NCBI GenBank assembly: GCA_031446085.1 | Contig: CP132901.1 | Coordinates: 513,135 to 577,134 of the forward strand | Origin: Arsenophonus sp. | GTDB taxonomy: Bacteria; Pseudomonadota; Gammaproteobacteria; Enterobacterales; Enterobacteriaceae | DNA: 64,000 nt | Direction of reading: 5' to 3' | Shown: in pieces, positions 49,104 through 58,241 of the stretch | Numbering within the stretch: the stretch's first letter is position 1 | Layout of the letters: the number at the start of each line of letters is the position of its first letter | Notes under the pieces: generated by a model | What the model was told of the DNA's origin: nothing | Seen by the model: the letters and a program-made list of their open reading frames with translations, nothing else | Database searches by the model: none | Translations under genes and position numbers: made by a program

Positions 49104-49144
49104 AAAAAAAATCCTGATTTGTTTTAAAATCAGGATTTTTTTTG
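49104..49144 (+). terminator. Rho-independent terminator of groES-groEL
   Basis: Stem ATCCTGATTT (49111-49120) with its complement (49127-49136), loop GTTTTA, preceded by an A8 tract and followed by T9. It is the clearest intrinsic terminator in the window, and the flanking A and T tracts extend the stem. Confidence 0.9.
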
Positions 49145-49186
49145 TATAATCATATATATTTTTTTAAAACTTTTTTGGATTCTAAA

Positions 49187-49609
49187 ATGATAGAATATAC
49201 TTTGTCTATTATTAAACCTAATATTATAAAAAAAAATATGTTAGGATCAATATGCTTACGTTTAGAAACTGCTAGATTTAAAATTATTGCTGCTAAAATG
49301 ATCAAATTAGATTATCAGGATGCTTCTGTGTTTTATTATGAACATAAAAATAAAGATTATTTTAAAAAATTAATTAATTTTATGATTTCTGGTCCAATTA
49401 TGTTGCAAGTATTAAAATCTAAAAATGCTATTAAAAAATTTCGAGATTTAATAGGCAATACAAATCCAAAAAATGCATTAACTGGTACAATTAGATCAGA
49501 TTATGGAGATAGTTTAACAGAAAATGCTATTCATGGATCTGATTCATTAACTTCTGCTAAAAGAGAAATTTCATTTTTTTTTAAAAAAAATGAATTATTT
49601 GATCAATAA
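49187..49609 (+). CDS. ndk: Nucleoside diphosphate kinase
   Basis: A 140-residue kinase (E. coli 143) that balances NTP pools. LSIIKPNIIKKNMLG, RDLIGNTNPKNALTGTIRSD and the phosphohistidine loop ENAIHGSDSLTSAKREI are present. I chose the ATG at 49187, which matches the family start; the open frame upstream to 49142 runs into the groEL terminator. It begins the ndk-rlmN-rodZ-ispG-hisS-yfgM-bamB-der block known from E. coli. Confidence 0.96.
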   Translation: MIEYTLSIIKPNIIKKNMLGSICLRLETARFKIIAAKMIKLDYQDASVFYYEHKNKDYFKKLINFMISGPIMLQVLKSKNAIKKFRDLIGNTNPKNALTGTIRSDYGDSLTENAIHGSDSLTSAKREISFFFKKNELFDQ

Positions 49610-49616
49610 TTTTTTT
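49593..49616 (+). terminator. Terminator hairpin overlapping the ndk stop codon
   Basis: Stem AATTATT (49593-49599) with its complement AATAATT (49605-49611), loop TGATC, followed by T5. The ndk stop (49607-49609) lies inside the right arm. The stem has no G or C pairs, so it is weak. Confidence 0.45.
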
Positions 49617-49636
49617 AATTGTTATTTCAAAAATAT

Positions 49637-50725
49637 ATGAAAGTATTAAAAAAAAACAAAGATTTTTTAAATAAAATTAATCTTCTTGACATGAGTAGAG
49701 AAAAAATGGAATTTTTTTTTAATTCTATAGGAGAATCAAAATTTAGAGCTATTCAAGTTATGGAATGGATCTATCATCATTATTGTGATCAATTTGAGTT
49801 GATGAGTAATCTTAGTGTAAAATTAAGAAAAAAATTAAGTAAAATTGCTATCATTTATTCACCAAAAATTTTTTACAAAAAAATTTCTAATGATGGAACT
49901 ATTAAATTTGTTTTAAGAATGGAAGATAACAATACAGTAGAAACTGTATATATTCCAGAAAAAAAAAGAGCTACTTTATGTATATCTACTCAAATAGGTT
50001 GCAATGTAGGATGTAAATTTTGTGCGACAGCACAACAGGGATTTAATAGAAATTTAAAAGTTTCTGAAATAATAGGGCAGATATGGATAATTAATAGAAT
50101 TATTCATTTTATGAAGATAAAAAAAATAAGATATGTTACTAATATTGTATTTATGGGGATGGGTGAACCTTTATTAAATATAAAAAATGTAGTTGAATCT
50201 ATAAAAATTATGATTGATGATTTTGGATTTAATTTTTCTAAAAAAAAAATAACTTTATCTACTTCTGGAATTGTTCCAATCATAGAAAAATTATATGAAA
50301 TGATTGATATACCATTAGCGTTATCGTTGCATGCATCAAATGATCTTCTTAGAAATAAGATTATGCCAATTAATAAAATATATAATATTCAAAATATATT
50401 AAATAGTGTTAATGTATTTTTAAAGAAAAGTCATATCAATAAAAAAATTACTATTGAGTATGTTATGTTAAAAGATATTAATGATACTTCTGAAAATGCA
50501 AAAGAGTTAGCAAATTGTCTTAAACGAGTACCTAGTAAAATTAATTTGATTCCTTGGAATTTTTTTCCAGGATCAATGTATAAAAGTAGTTCGAAAGAGA
50601 ATATTATTAATTTTTCAAATATTTTAAAAAAATATGGTTTTATTACATTGATAAGAAAAAATAGAGGTAATGATATTAATGCGGCTTGTGGACAATTAGT
50701 ATGGAATATAAAAAAAATTTTTTAA
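49637..50725 (+). CDS. rlmN: Dual-specificity RNA methyltransferase RlmN
   Basis: A 362-residue radical SAM enzyme (E. coli 384) that methylates A2503 of 23S rRNA and A37 of some tRNAs. The cluster motif is in CNVGCKFCATAQQGFNRNLK; the second set includes MGMGEPLLN, STSGIVPII, ALSLHASND and the resting methyl-carrier Cys in NAACGQLVW. I chose the ATG at 49637; a TTG at 49619 is possible. The C-terminal tail of the E. coli protein is absent. Confidence 0.95.
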   Translation: MKVLKKNKDFLNKINLLDMSREKMEFFFNSIGESKFRAIQVMEWIYHHYCDQFELMSNLSVKLRKKLSKIAIIYSPKIFYKKISNDGTIKFVLRMEDNNTVETVYIPEKKRATLCISTQIGCNVGCKFCATAQQGFNRNLKVSEIIGQIWIINRIIHFMKIKKIRYVTNIVFMGMGEPLLNIKNVVESIKIMIDDFGFNFSKKKITLSTSGIVPIIEKLYEMIDIPLALSLHASNDLLRNKIMPINKIYNIQNILNSVNVFLKKSHINKKITIEYVMLKDINDTSENAKELANCLKRVPSKINLIPWNFFPGSMYKSSSKENIINFSNILKKYGFITLIRKNRGNDINAACGQLVWNIKKIF

Positions 50726-50812
50726 AATTTTAAAATAGTAAGGAATTTTATTTTAGTTTAGAAAAAAATACGATATAATATATCTTATATGATTTTATTT
50801 TAATAATTTAAT

Positions 50813-51211
50813 ATGGATAAAAAAAAATTAAAAATAGAAGTTTTAAAAGATTTAACTGTAGGAAAGCGTTTAGAACAAGCAAGAAAATCTCTTTCTATGT
50901 CACAAGAAGATGTCTCTAAAAAATTATACTTAAACATTGATATTATACGCCAAATTGAAGAAGATTTGATAATAAAGAATATTGATACCATTTTTTTAAA
51001 TGGTTATATTAGATCTTATGCAAAGTTAGTTAATATTCCAAAAAAAGAAATTAATTTTTTGATAAAAAGAAAAATAAACAATAACAATTTAGAAAAAAAA
51101 CATGTTTTAAAAACAGACAATAATTCTAAAGAAAAAAATTGTAAAATTAAAATTCTTATTTTCATTTTAATTTCAGTCTTAGCATTTATCACTTATTATT
51201 ATTATAATTAA
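50813..51211 (+). CDS. rodZ: Truncated RodZ: helix-turn-helix plus membrane segment only
   Basis: A 132-residue protein compared with 337 in E. coli RodZ. The cytoplasmic helix-turn-helix (VGKRLEQARKSLSMSQEDVS, NGYIRSYAKLVNIP), which binds MreB, is intact. A lysine-rich linker leads to one membrane segment (about 109-128), and the protein ends just outside it. The whole periplasmic DUF4115 domain is missing; the 209 bases before ispG hold no out-of-frame remnant that I can recognise. Cytoplasmic function in rod-shape control may be kept. Position between rlmN and ispG confirms orthology. Confidence 0.87.
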   Translation: MDKKKLKIEVLKDLTVGKRLEQARKSLSMSQEDVSKKLYLNIDIIRQIEEDLIIKNIDTIFLNGYIRSYAKLVNIPKKEINFLIKRKINNNNLEKKHVLKTDNNSKEKNCKIKILIFILISVLAFITYYYYN

Positions 51212-51420
51212 AATTATATGTCTATAAAAAATAAAATTTGTTTTTTTTAATATGTATATATTTTTATCTAAAATAGATATATTAAAACAATAAAACAATA
51301 AATTATTTTGTTACAGAAAATATTAAAAAATCATTTATTTTTTTATGGATTTATATCTTAAAACAATCAACAATAATTTTAATTTTTTTAAAATAAATTT
51401 AATGTTTTTTAGGAAGTTTA

Positions 51421-52518
51421 ATGCATAATCAAATTTTTAAAAAAAGAAGAAGATCTACTAGAATTTATGTAGGAAATGTTCCAATAGGAAATGGTGCTCC
51501 TATTGCAGTACAGTCTATGACTAAAACTCAAACTGAAAATATTGAAGAAACAATAAAACAAATTCAAATTTTAGAAAAAGAAGGAGTAGATATTATACGT
51601 ATTTCTATACCTACTTTAAAAGCAGCTAAAAATATAAAAATTTTTAAAAAAAAAATAAATATACCTATTATCGCAGATATTCATTTTGATTATCGTATTG
51701 CTTTAGAAGCAGCAAAATGTGGTGCTGATTGTTTGCGTATTAACCCAGGAAATATTGGAAATCAAAAAAGAATTGCACAAGTTATTGATGCAGCAAAATA
51801 TAATAATATTCCTATTAGAATAGGAGTAAATGCTGGATCTTTAGAAAAAGATATAAAGAATAAGTATTCAAATTTTTCTGCAATTGCAATAGTAGAATCT
51901 GCAATGCGTCATGTTGATATTTTAGAAAAATTAAATTTTGATCAGTTTAAAGTAAGTGTTAAATCTTCAGATGTTCATACAATGATACAGGCATATCAGT
52001 TAATTGCAAAAAAAATAGATCAGCCGTTACATTTAGGAGTTACTGAATCAGGTAGAGGTATGGTAGGAATTATAAAATCTGCAATTGGTATAGGTTGTTT
52101 ATTATACGAAGGAATCGGAGATACATTGAGAGTATCTATATCAAGTGATCCTGTAGAAGAAGTTAAAATTGGTTTAAATATTTTAAAAGTTTTACGTATT
52201 AGAGAGAGAGGTATTAATTTTATTTCTTGTCCGACTTGTTCAAGAAAAGAGATTGATGTAATTAGTATAGTAAATACATTAGAAAATAGATTAAAAGATA
52301 TTACTACACCAATGGATGTTTCTATTATTGGTTGTATTGTTAATGGTTTAGGAGAAGCGTCTCAATCAACAATTGGAATTACTGGAAATAGAAATAAAAG
52401 TAGTTTATACGAGGATGGTGTGCGACAAAAAGAATTATTAAATAATAATGAAATAATAGAGATATTAGAAAAAAAAATTAGGTTAAAAGCAAAAAAAATA
52501 GAAGAAAAAAAAATATAA
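51421..52518 (+). CDS. ispG: 4-Hydroxy-3-methylbut-2-enyl diphosphate synthase
   Basis: A 365-residue [4Fe-4S] enzyme (E. coli 372) of the MEP isoprenoid pathway. [43 protein letters not shown], and the cluster cysteines in ISCPTCSR and [13 protein letters not shown] are present. AGGAAG lies 7 bases before the ATG. Depends on the isc machinery for its cluster. Confidence 0.97.
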   Translation: MHNQIFKKRRRSTRIYVGNVPIGNGAPIAVQSMTKTQTENIEETIKQIQILEKEGVDIIRISIPTLKAAKNIKIFKKKINIPIIADIHFDYRIALEAAKCGADCLRINPGNIGNQKRIAQVIDAAKYNNIPIRIGVNAGSLEKDIKNKYSNFSAIAIVESAMRHVDILEKLNFDQFKVSVKSSDVHTMIQAYQLIAKKIDQPLHLGVTESGRGMVGIIKSAIGIGCLLYEGIGDTLRVSISSDPVEEVKIGLNILKVLRIRERGINFISCPTCSRKEIDVISIVNTLENRLKDITTPMDVSIIGCIVNGLGEASQSTIGITGNRNKSSLYEDGVRQKELLNNNEIIEILEKKIRLKAKKIEEKKI

Positions 52519-52601
52519 ATTTTTAGACTAATCATTTTAAAATAAATTTAAATAATACCAACAATGATATTATTTAAATTTTTAAAAAATTAGAGAAATA
52601 T

Positions 52602-53885
52602 GTGAATAAAAAAATTCAGTCTATAAAAGGAATGCATGATTGTCTTCCAGATGATACTAGGATTTTTCAAAGAATAGAAAAAATTATCAAAGAAATATTA
52701 TTTAGTTATGGTTTTAATGAAATACGTACACCGATAGTAGAACAAACTGATTTATTTATTAAAACTATTGGTACATTTTCTGATATAGTTCATAAAGAAA
52801 TGTATACTTTTTTAGATAAAAATGGTTTTTCAGTTTCTTTACGTCCAGAAAATACTTTAGGATGTGTAAGAGCAGTTATTCAGCATAATTTATGTTATGA
52901 ATTTATACAACGTCTTTGGTATTTAGGTCCAATGTTTCGATATGAAAGACCGCAAATGGGACGATATAGACAATTTTATCAGTTAGGCGTTGAAGTTTTT
53001 GGAATTTCAGATCCAGAAATAGATGCAGAATTAATTATTATGAGTGCACGTTTTTGGAAAAAACTAGGTATTTTAAATCATATTAATTTACAAATAAATT
53101 CAATTGGTTCTATAGAATCTAGAATTAATTATTCTAGAGATTTAATTATTTTTTTAAGGAAATATAAAAAATATTTTGATTCTTCTTTATGGGAAAAAAT
53201 TAATTTAAATCCTTTAAGAATTTTAGATTCGAAAAAAGAACTTATACAAGAAATATTAAAAGAAGCACCAGTATTATTTGATTATCTTGATAAAAAATCT
53301 AAAAATCACTTCAATGTTTTATCTAATTTTTTAAATGAAGCTAATATTAAGTATATTATTAATTATAAATTAGTTCGTGGATTAGATTATTATAATAGCA
53401 CTGTTTTTGAATGGATTACAAATAAATTAGGTTCTCAAAATGCAATATGTTCAGGGGGAAGATATGATTTTTTAATTGAAAAACTTGGAGGTATACAAAA
53501 ACCAGCGATTGGATTTGCAATTGGAGTAGAAAGACTAATTTTATTGATGAAAAAGATAAATAATAATTTATTTATTCAGAAAGAATATATTGACTTATTC
53601 TTAATAAGGAATACTACTATTAGTAGTAGTAAAATGATATTTTTTTCTGAAAAAATTCGTGATTATTTTCCAAAATTAAAATTAATTGTTGATTATAATA
53701 GAAATGTTTTAGAAAAACAGTTAAAAATAGCAAAAAAATATAAAGCAAAAATTGTATTATTGTTATCTAATACATTAGATAATCAGAATATATTTTTATT
53801 TTTTTTAGAAAATGGAAAAAAAATAAAAACATGTGAAAAAGATGTATTTTTTATTTTAGAAAAAATTTTTAAAAGAGGAATGTAA
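52602..53885 (+). CDS. hisS: Histidyl-tRNA synthetase, GTG start
   Basis: A 427-residue class II synthetase (E. coli 424). IQSIKGMHDCLPDDTRIFQR, SLRPENTLGCVRA (motif 2 region with RYERPQMGRYRQFYQLGVEV), the His-specific VRGLDYYNSTVFEW and GGRYDFLIEKLGG are intact. The start is GTG at 52602; no in-frame ATG lies upstream. yfgM begins 4 bases after the stop. Confidence 0.97.
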   Translation: MNKKIQSIKGMHDCLPDDTRIFQRIEKIIKEILFSYGFNEIRTPIVEQTDLFIKTIGTFSDIVHKEMYTFLDKNGFSVSLRPENTLGCVRAVIQHNLCYEFIQRLWYLGPMFRYERPQMGRYRQFYQLGVEVFGISDPEIDAELIIMSARFWKKLGILNHINLQINSIGSIESRINYSRDLIIFLRKYKKYFDSSLWEKINLNPLRILDSKKELIQEILKEAPVLFDYLDKKSKNHFNVLSNFLNEANIKYIINYKLVRGLDYYNSTVFEWITNKLGSQNAICSGGRYDFLIEKLGGIQKPAIGFAIGVERLILLMKKINNNLFIQKEYIDLFLIRNTTISSSKMIFFSEKIRDYFPKLKLIVDYNRNVLEKQLKIAKKYKAKIVLLLSNTLDNQNIFLFFLENGKKIKTCEKDVFFILEKIFKRGM

Positions 53886-53888
53886 AAA

Positions 53889-54445
53889 ATGTATTTTAGT
53901 TATAAAAAAATTTTTATTTTTTTTTTGTTTTTATTAGTATTATTTTAGGGACATTATATTTTTTTTATAATTTTGATTTTTTTAATATTAAGAAAATCAC
54001 ACATATTCAAAATATTTATAAAAAAAAACCTATCAGTATTATAAATAATAATATTAATTCAGTTTTTAATGATTTACTTTTAGTAAAAAAATATGTTGAT
54101 AACCATCAACTTAATAAAGCAGAAAAAATGTTAAAAAATATTTTAAAAAATGTTAAAGAAGAAAATATTAGAACATTTATTTCTATAAAATTAGCACGAA
54201 TACAACTTCAAAATAATCAAATTAAAAAAGCTTTATCTACATTAAATCAAATTAAACTTCATGGATGGAACGGTTTAATTAATTTAATTAGAGGAGATAT
54301 TTTTTTAAAAAACAATCAAATAAAAGAAAGTATTTTAATGTACTCTCAAGGAATTAAAGATAGTGAATTCGATGCAATTAAATATATTTTAAATATAAAA
54401 CTGAATAGAGTTTCTAACTATCAAGGAATTAAAAATGAAAAATAA
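53889..54445 (+). CDS. yfgM: YfgM (SecYEG-associated periplasmic chaperone), frameshifted at a T10 tract
   Basis: The gene is split. From the ATG at 53889 the first frame reads MYFSYKKIFIFFLF and stops at 53946-53948. The frame two bases over is open from about 53906 to 54445 and encodes a transmembrane stretch (VFISIILGTLYFFYN) and a TPR-like body, with IKLARIQLQNNQIKKALSTL, NQIKLHGWNGLINLIRGD and SQGIKD, matching E. coli YfgM (206). Adding one T to the ten-T tract 53917-53926 joins both parts into a 186-residue protein. YfgM works with PpiD (at 0.3 kb) at the translocon. The gene lies between hisS and bamB as in E. coli and overlaps the bamB start. It may be a pseudogene, a slippage-rescued gene or a sequencing error. 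Confidence 0.75.
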
Positions 54446-55615
54446 AAAAAATATTTTTATTTTTTTTTTATTTTTGTTTTATTAAGTTGTAGTTATCAAG
54501 ACAATTTATTTTTTTTAATTAAAAAAAATAAAATTAAAGATCAAATTAATCCATCAGTAGTATGGTTTCAATCGATTGATAAAGAAAATAAAAATTATCA
54601 TTCTAATTCACCTTCTATTATTTATTCAGATTCAGTTGTATATTTATGTAATTATTATGGTGTGATAAAAGCAATAGATTTAAAATCTTCAAATATTTTA
54701 TGGTCTATTAATTTATCGAAAAATAATCACTTATTTTCCTTTCAAAAAAATATTTTTTTTTCTAGTGGATTAGCCATTAAAGATAATAAAATTTATGTAG
54801 GTAATGAAAAAGGAGAAATATTTTGTATAAACAAATTTAATGGAAATATTATCTGGAAGACAGATATTCAAGAAGAAATTATTTCTTTACCGGTTGTATC
54901 TCAAGGATTAGTACTTATTCATACTAGTAATGAAATTTTATTTGCATTAAATGATATTACAGGATTAGTGAAATGGAATGTTAATTTTAAAAAAACAAGA
55001 TTATCAATTAGGGGTAGATCAACACCTATAGTAATATATAAAAATATTGTTATTGTAGGTAGTGATTATGGATACGTTAGTGCTTTTTTTTTATCTAACG
55101 GTGAATTAATTTGGGAAAATCAAATTTCTGATATTACAGGAGACAATGATATTGATCAATTACATTCAATTAGATCACAGCCAATTATTGATGAAGATTT
55201 AGGTATCTTGTTTGTTATAGCATATAATGGAAATTTAGCAGCAATAGATATTTATTCTAATAAAATTATATGGAAAAAAAAGATTGGCTCTGTTAATAAT
55301 ATGGTTCTAATAAACCATATTATTTATCTCGTAGATCAAGATGATCGTATTTTTGCATTATCTAAATATAATGGAACAATAGTATGGAAACAAAATCATT
55401 TATTAAATCATCAATTAACGTCTCCTTTAATATATAAAAATTATTTAATTTTAGGCGATAAAAATGGATTGATATATTGGATTAATATTTATAATGGAAA
55501 CATAATGAAAAAGAAAAAAATTAGCAATTCAAGTTTTCAAAATTCTATGATTCTTGCGGAAGAATATTTTTTAGCATTATCTAAAAATGGAATATTATTT
55601 TTATTAAAAAACTGA
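54435..55615 (+). CDS. bamB: Outer-membrane assembly lipoprotein BamB, frameshifted at a T10 tract
   Basis: From ATG 54435 the frame reads MKNKKNIFIFF and stops at 54483-54485. The BamB body is in the frame two bases over. It includes the lipobox VLLSCSYQDN (Cys codon 54488-54490) and the beta-propeller to 55615: VVYLCNYYGVIKAIDLKSSN, VSQGLVLIHTSNEILFALND, RSQPIIDEDLG and IYLVDQDDRIFALSKYNGTI. One extra T in the ten-T tract 54460-54469 fuses signal peptide, lipobox and propeller into a 393-residue protein (E. coli 392). The body without the signal could start only at GTG 54662. BamB is part of the BAM complex. The ATG overlaps the yfgM end. Confidence 0.82.
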
Positions 55616-55640
55616 TTCTTTATTTATTTTGAGATCAATC

Positions 55641-57005
55641 ATGTCAATTAAAATTGCATTAATTGGGGCAACTAATGTAGGAAAATCTACATTTTTTAAT
55701 TTATTAACTAACCGTGAAGATTTTGCATTAATTTCTAATTATCCAAATTTTACAAGAGATAGAAAATATGGATTTGGTATTTTAAATAAAAAAAAATATG
55801 TTGTAATTGATACTGGACCAATAGATTTTATCCAAAATGGATTAAATAATAAAATTAATGCTCAATCTTTTTTGGCTATTCAAGAATCTGATTTAATTTT
55901 TTTTATAGTAGATGCTCAATTAGATTTAACCAATACAGATAAAATGATTGCAAATTATTTAAAAAAAATTCCAAATAAAAAAATATATCTTTTTATTAGT
56001 AAAATTAATAATTTAAACGTTGATTTAATATTTAAAAATTTTGGAAGACTTGGATTTAAAAATATTTATTTATTATATCAATCTAAATTAAGAATGAGAA
56101 AAATATTTAAAAAAATATTAATTAATGAATTTAAAGAAACGTTTTTTGAAAGAAAAAATTTTTTAATTAAGAAAAAAAATATCTTAGAATCCAATTTATT
56201 AACTAAAATAATTATCGTTGGTAAACAAAATGTTGGTAAATCAACGTTTACTAATTTTATTTATGGAGGTGAAAGAGTTATTGTATATGACCTTCCAGGT
56301 ACTACAAGAGATTTAATTTCTATTTATAAAAATAGAAAAAATTTTTCTTATGTTTTTACAGATACACCTGGTATTAGGAAAATAAAAAAAAATACTGATC
56401 AAATAGAAAAAAAAAATATTTTCAATATACTAAAAAAAATTAAAAAATATAATATAATTTTATTAATGATTGATTCTGAACAAGGTATCACTAATCAGGA
56501 TTTATCTTTATTGCAATTTATTATAAAACAAGGTAATTTAGTTATTATTGTTTTTAATAAATGGGATAAAATAAAAAAAAAATATAGAAAAGATTATAAA
56601 AGGAAAGTGGAATTTAAATTAAAATTTATATTTTATATCAAAGTATATTATATATCATCAGTATTTGGAAATGGTATAAAAAAATTATTAAGTTTTATTT
56701 ATAATTTTCAAAAATTTTCAAATATTAAAATAAATTCTTCAAATTTAACAAAAATATTTTTTTCTATACAAAAAAAACATTCTTTTTTCTACAAAAAAAG
56801 AAGAATTAAAATAAAATATGCACACATAGGTAAGATGTATCCTTTAACTATTATTATCCATGGTAACAAAGTAGAAAAAATATCTGATGTTTATAAACGT
56901 TATTTGACCAATTCTTTAATAAAAGTATTAAATATAAATATTCCTGTTTTTTTAGAATTTAAAAATAGTCAAAATCCGTTTTTAATTGATTTTAAAAAAA
57001 AGTGA
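55641..57005 (+). CDS. der: GTPase Der (EngA), first G domain degenerate
   Basis: A 454-residue double GTPase (E. coli 490) needed for 50S assembly. The second G domain is complete: GKQNVGKST (194-202), DTPG (241-244) and NKWD (306-309), followed by the KH-like C-terminal domain ending EFKNSQNPFLIDFKKK. The first has GATNVGKST (9-17), but G3 is DTGP and the guanine-recognition motif NKxD is replaced by SKIN (120-123); G5 is unrecognisable. The acidic linker between domains is shortened. ATG at 55641 chosen over a TTG at 55629. It follows bamB by 25 bases. Confidence 0.93.
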   Translation: MSIKIALIGATNVGKSTFFNLLTNREDFALISNYPNFTRDRKYGFGILNKKKYVVIDTGPIDFIQNGLNNKINAQSFLAIQESDLIFFIVDAQLDLTNTDKMIANYLKKIPNKKIYLFISKINNLNVDLIFKNFGRLGFKNIYLLYQSKLRMRKIFKKILINEFKETFFERKNFLIKKKNILESNLLTKIIIVGKQNVGKSTFTNFIYGGERVIVYDLPGTTRDLISIYKNRKNFSYVFTDTPGIRKIKKNTDQIEKKNIFNILKKIKKYNIILLMIDSEQGITNQDLSLLQFIIKQGNLVIIVFNKWDKIKKKYRKDYKRKVEFKLKFIFYIKVYYISSVFGNGIKKLLSFIYNFQKFSNIKINSSNLTKIFFSIQKKHSFFYKKRRIKIKYAHIGKMYPLTIIIHGNKVEKISDVYKRYLTNSLIKVLNINIPVFLEFKNSQNPFLIDFKKK

Positions 57006-57085
57006 AAAAATATTTATTTAGTATGGTTCGATCATAAATTATACTTTTATTTAAAAAGTAAATTGTTAATTTTTTTTTTTAAAAT

Positions 57086-57727
57086 ATGTCTGATAAAATA
57101 AAGTATATAGATACAATAGCAGCAAGATTTAGAAATTATTATCCAGTTGTTATTGATGTAGAAACGGGTGGATTTAATTCTACTAACGATGCAATATTAG
57201 AGATTGCTGCTATTACTTTAAAAATGGATAAAGAAGGTTGGTTAAAATTAGATGAAACAATGCATTATCATATTGTTCCATTTAAAGGTGCAAATATAGA
57301 AAAATCTTCTTTAGCATTTACTGGAATTAAATTAAAGAAATCTTTAAAAAATGCTGTAGATGAATATACAGCTTTAAATTTAATTTTTAATAAAATTAGA
57401 GAAGGAATTAAAAATAATCATTGTAGTAAGGCAATTATCGTAGCTCATAATGCTTTTTTTGATTTAAGTTTTATTTTAGCTGCAGTAGAAAGAACTAAAA
57501 TTAAAAAAAATCCATTTCATCCGTTTGTAACTTTTGATACTGCTGCTTTAAGTGGATTAGTTTTTGGACAAACTATTTTATCTAAAGCTTGTTATGCTGC
57601 AAAAATTACATTTAATCAAAAATATGCACATCGTGCTCTTTATGATACAGATAGAACTGCAGTTCTTTTTTGTAAAATAGTAAATAAATGGAAAAAATTA
57701 GGCGGATGGCCAATAGTTATGAATTAA
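57086..57727 (+). CDS. rnt: Ribonuclease T
   Basis: A 213-residue DEDDh exonuclease (E. coli 215) that trims 3' ends of tRNA and other stable RNAs. Catalytic residues: Asp and Glu in [19 protein letters not shown], Asp in [12 protein letters not shown], and His and Asp in [18 protein letters not shown]. The C-terminal WKKLGGWP is typical. It converges on grxD with a 26-base gap; the pair is also adjacent in E. coli. Confidence 0.97.
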   Translation: MSDKIKYIDTIAARFRNYYPVVIDVETGGFNSTNDAILEIAAITLKMDKEGWLKLDETMHYHIVPFKGANIEKSSLAFTGIKLKKSLKNAVDEYTALNLIFNKIREGIKNNHCSKAIIVAHNAFFDLSFILAAVERTKIKKNPFHPFVTFDTAALSGLVFGQTILSKACYAAKITFNQKYAHRALYDTDRTAVLFCKIVNKWKKLGGWPIVMN

Positions 57728-57753
57728 TCTTAAAATATAAAGAACTAATTTTT

Positions 57754-58119
57754 TTATATTTTATTATTTATTTTATTTAATATTTTCTGTAATTCATTTT
57801 TTTGATACATATCAATCATGATATCACATCCTCCAATAAGTTCTCCATTAATCCATAATTGAGGAAATGTAGGCCAATTAGCATATTTTGGTAATTCACG
57901 TCTTATATCTGTTTCTTGTAAAATGTCTATATATGCAAAACGTTTGTTACATGCAGTTAATATTTCTACAGCTTTGGCAGAAAATCCACAATTTGGAAAT
58001 TGAGGGTTTCCTTTCATATATAAAAGAATAGGATTATCTTTTATTTGTTTTTTGATTTTTTTGATAATTTTTTCATTATTATTTTTTTCGTTTTTTAAAT
58101 TTTTTTTAATAATATTCAT
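57754..58119 (-). CDS. grxD: Monothiol glutaredoxin GrxD
   Basis: A 121-residue CGFS-type glutaredoxin (E. coli 115). ILLYMKGNPQFPNCGFSAKA holds the CGFS motif, and ELPKYANWPTFPQLWINGEL and GGCDIMIDMYQ the glutathione-binding loop. It carries bridged [2Fe-2S] clusters and partners with BolA, encoded at 7 kb. A lysine/asparagine-rich N-terminal stretch of about 25 residues replaces the E. coli start. Confidence 0.95.
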   Translation of the reverse strand: MNIIKKNLKNEKNNNEKIIKKIKKQIKDNPILLYMKGNPQFPNCGFSAKAVEILTACNKRFAYIDILQETDIRRELPKYANWPTFPQLWINGELIGGCDIMIDMYQKNELQKILNKINNKI

Positions 58120-58241
58120 GTTATGATTTTTCCCTTTTTTTTATTTTTTTAAACTAATTTAAATAATTTATATTATATTATAATATATTTTTATAAAAAA
58201 AACTTTTTTTAAAAATATTTTTTAAATCTTTGGTCTTTTTT

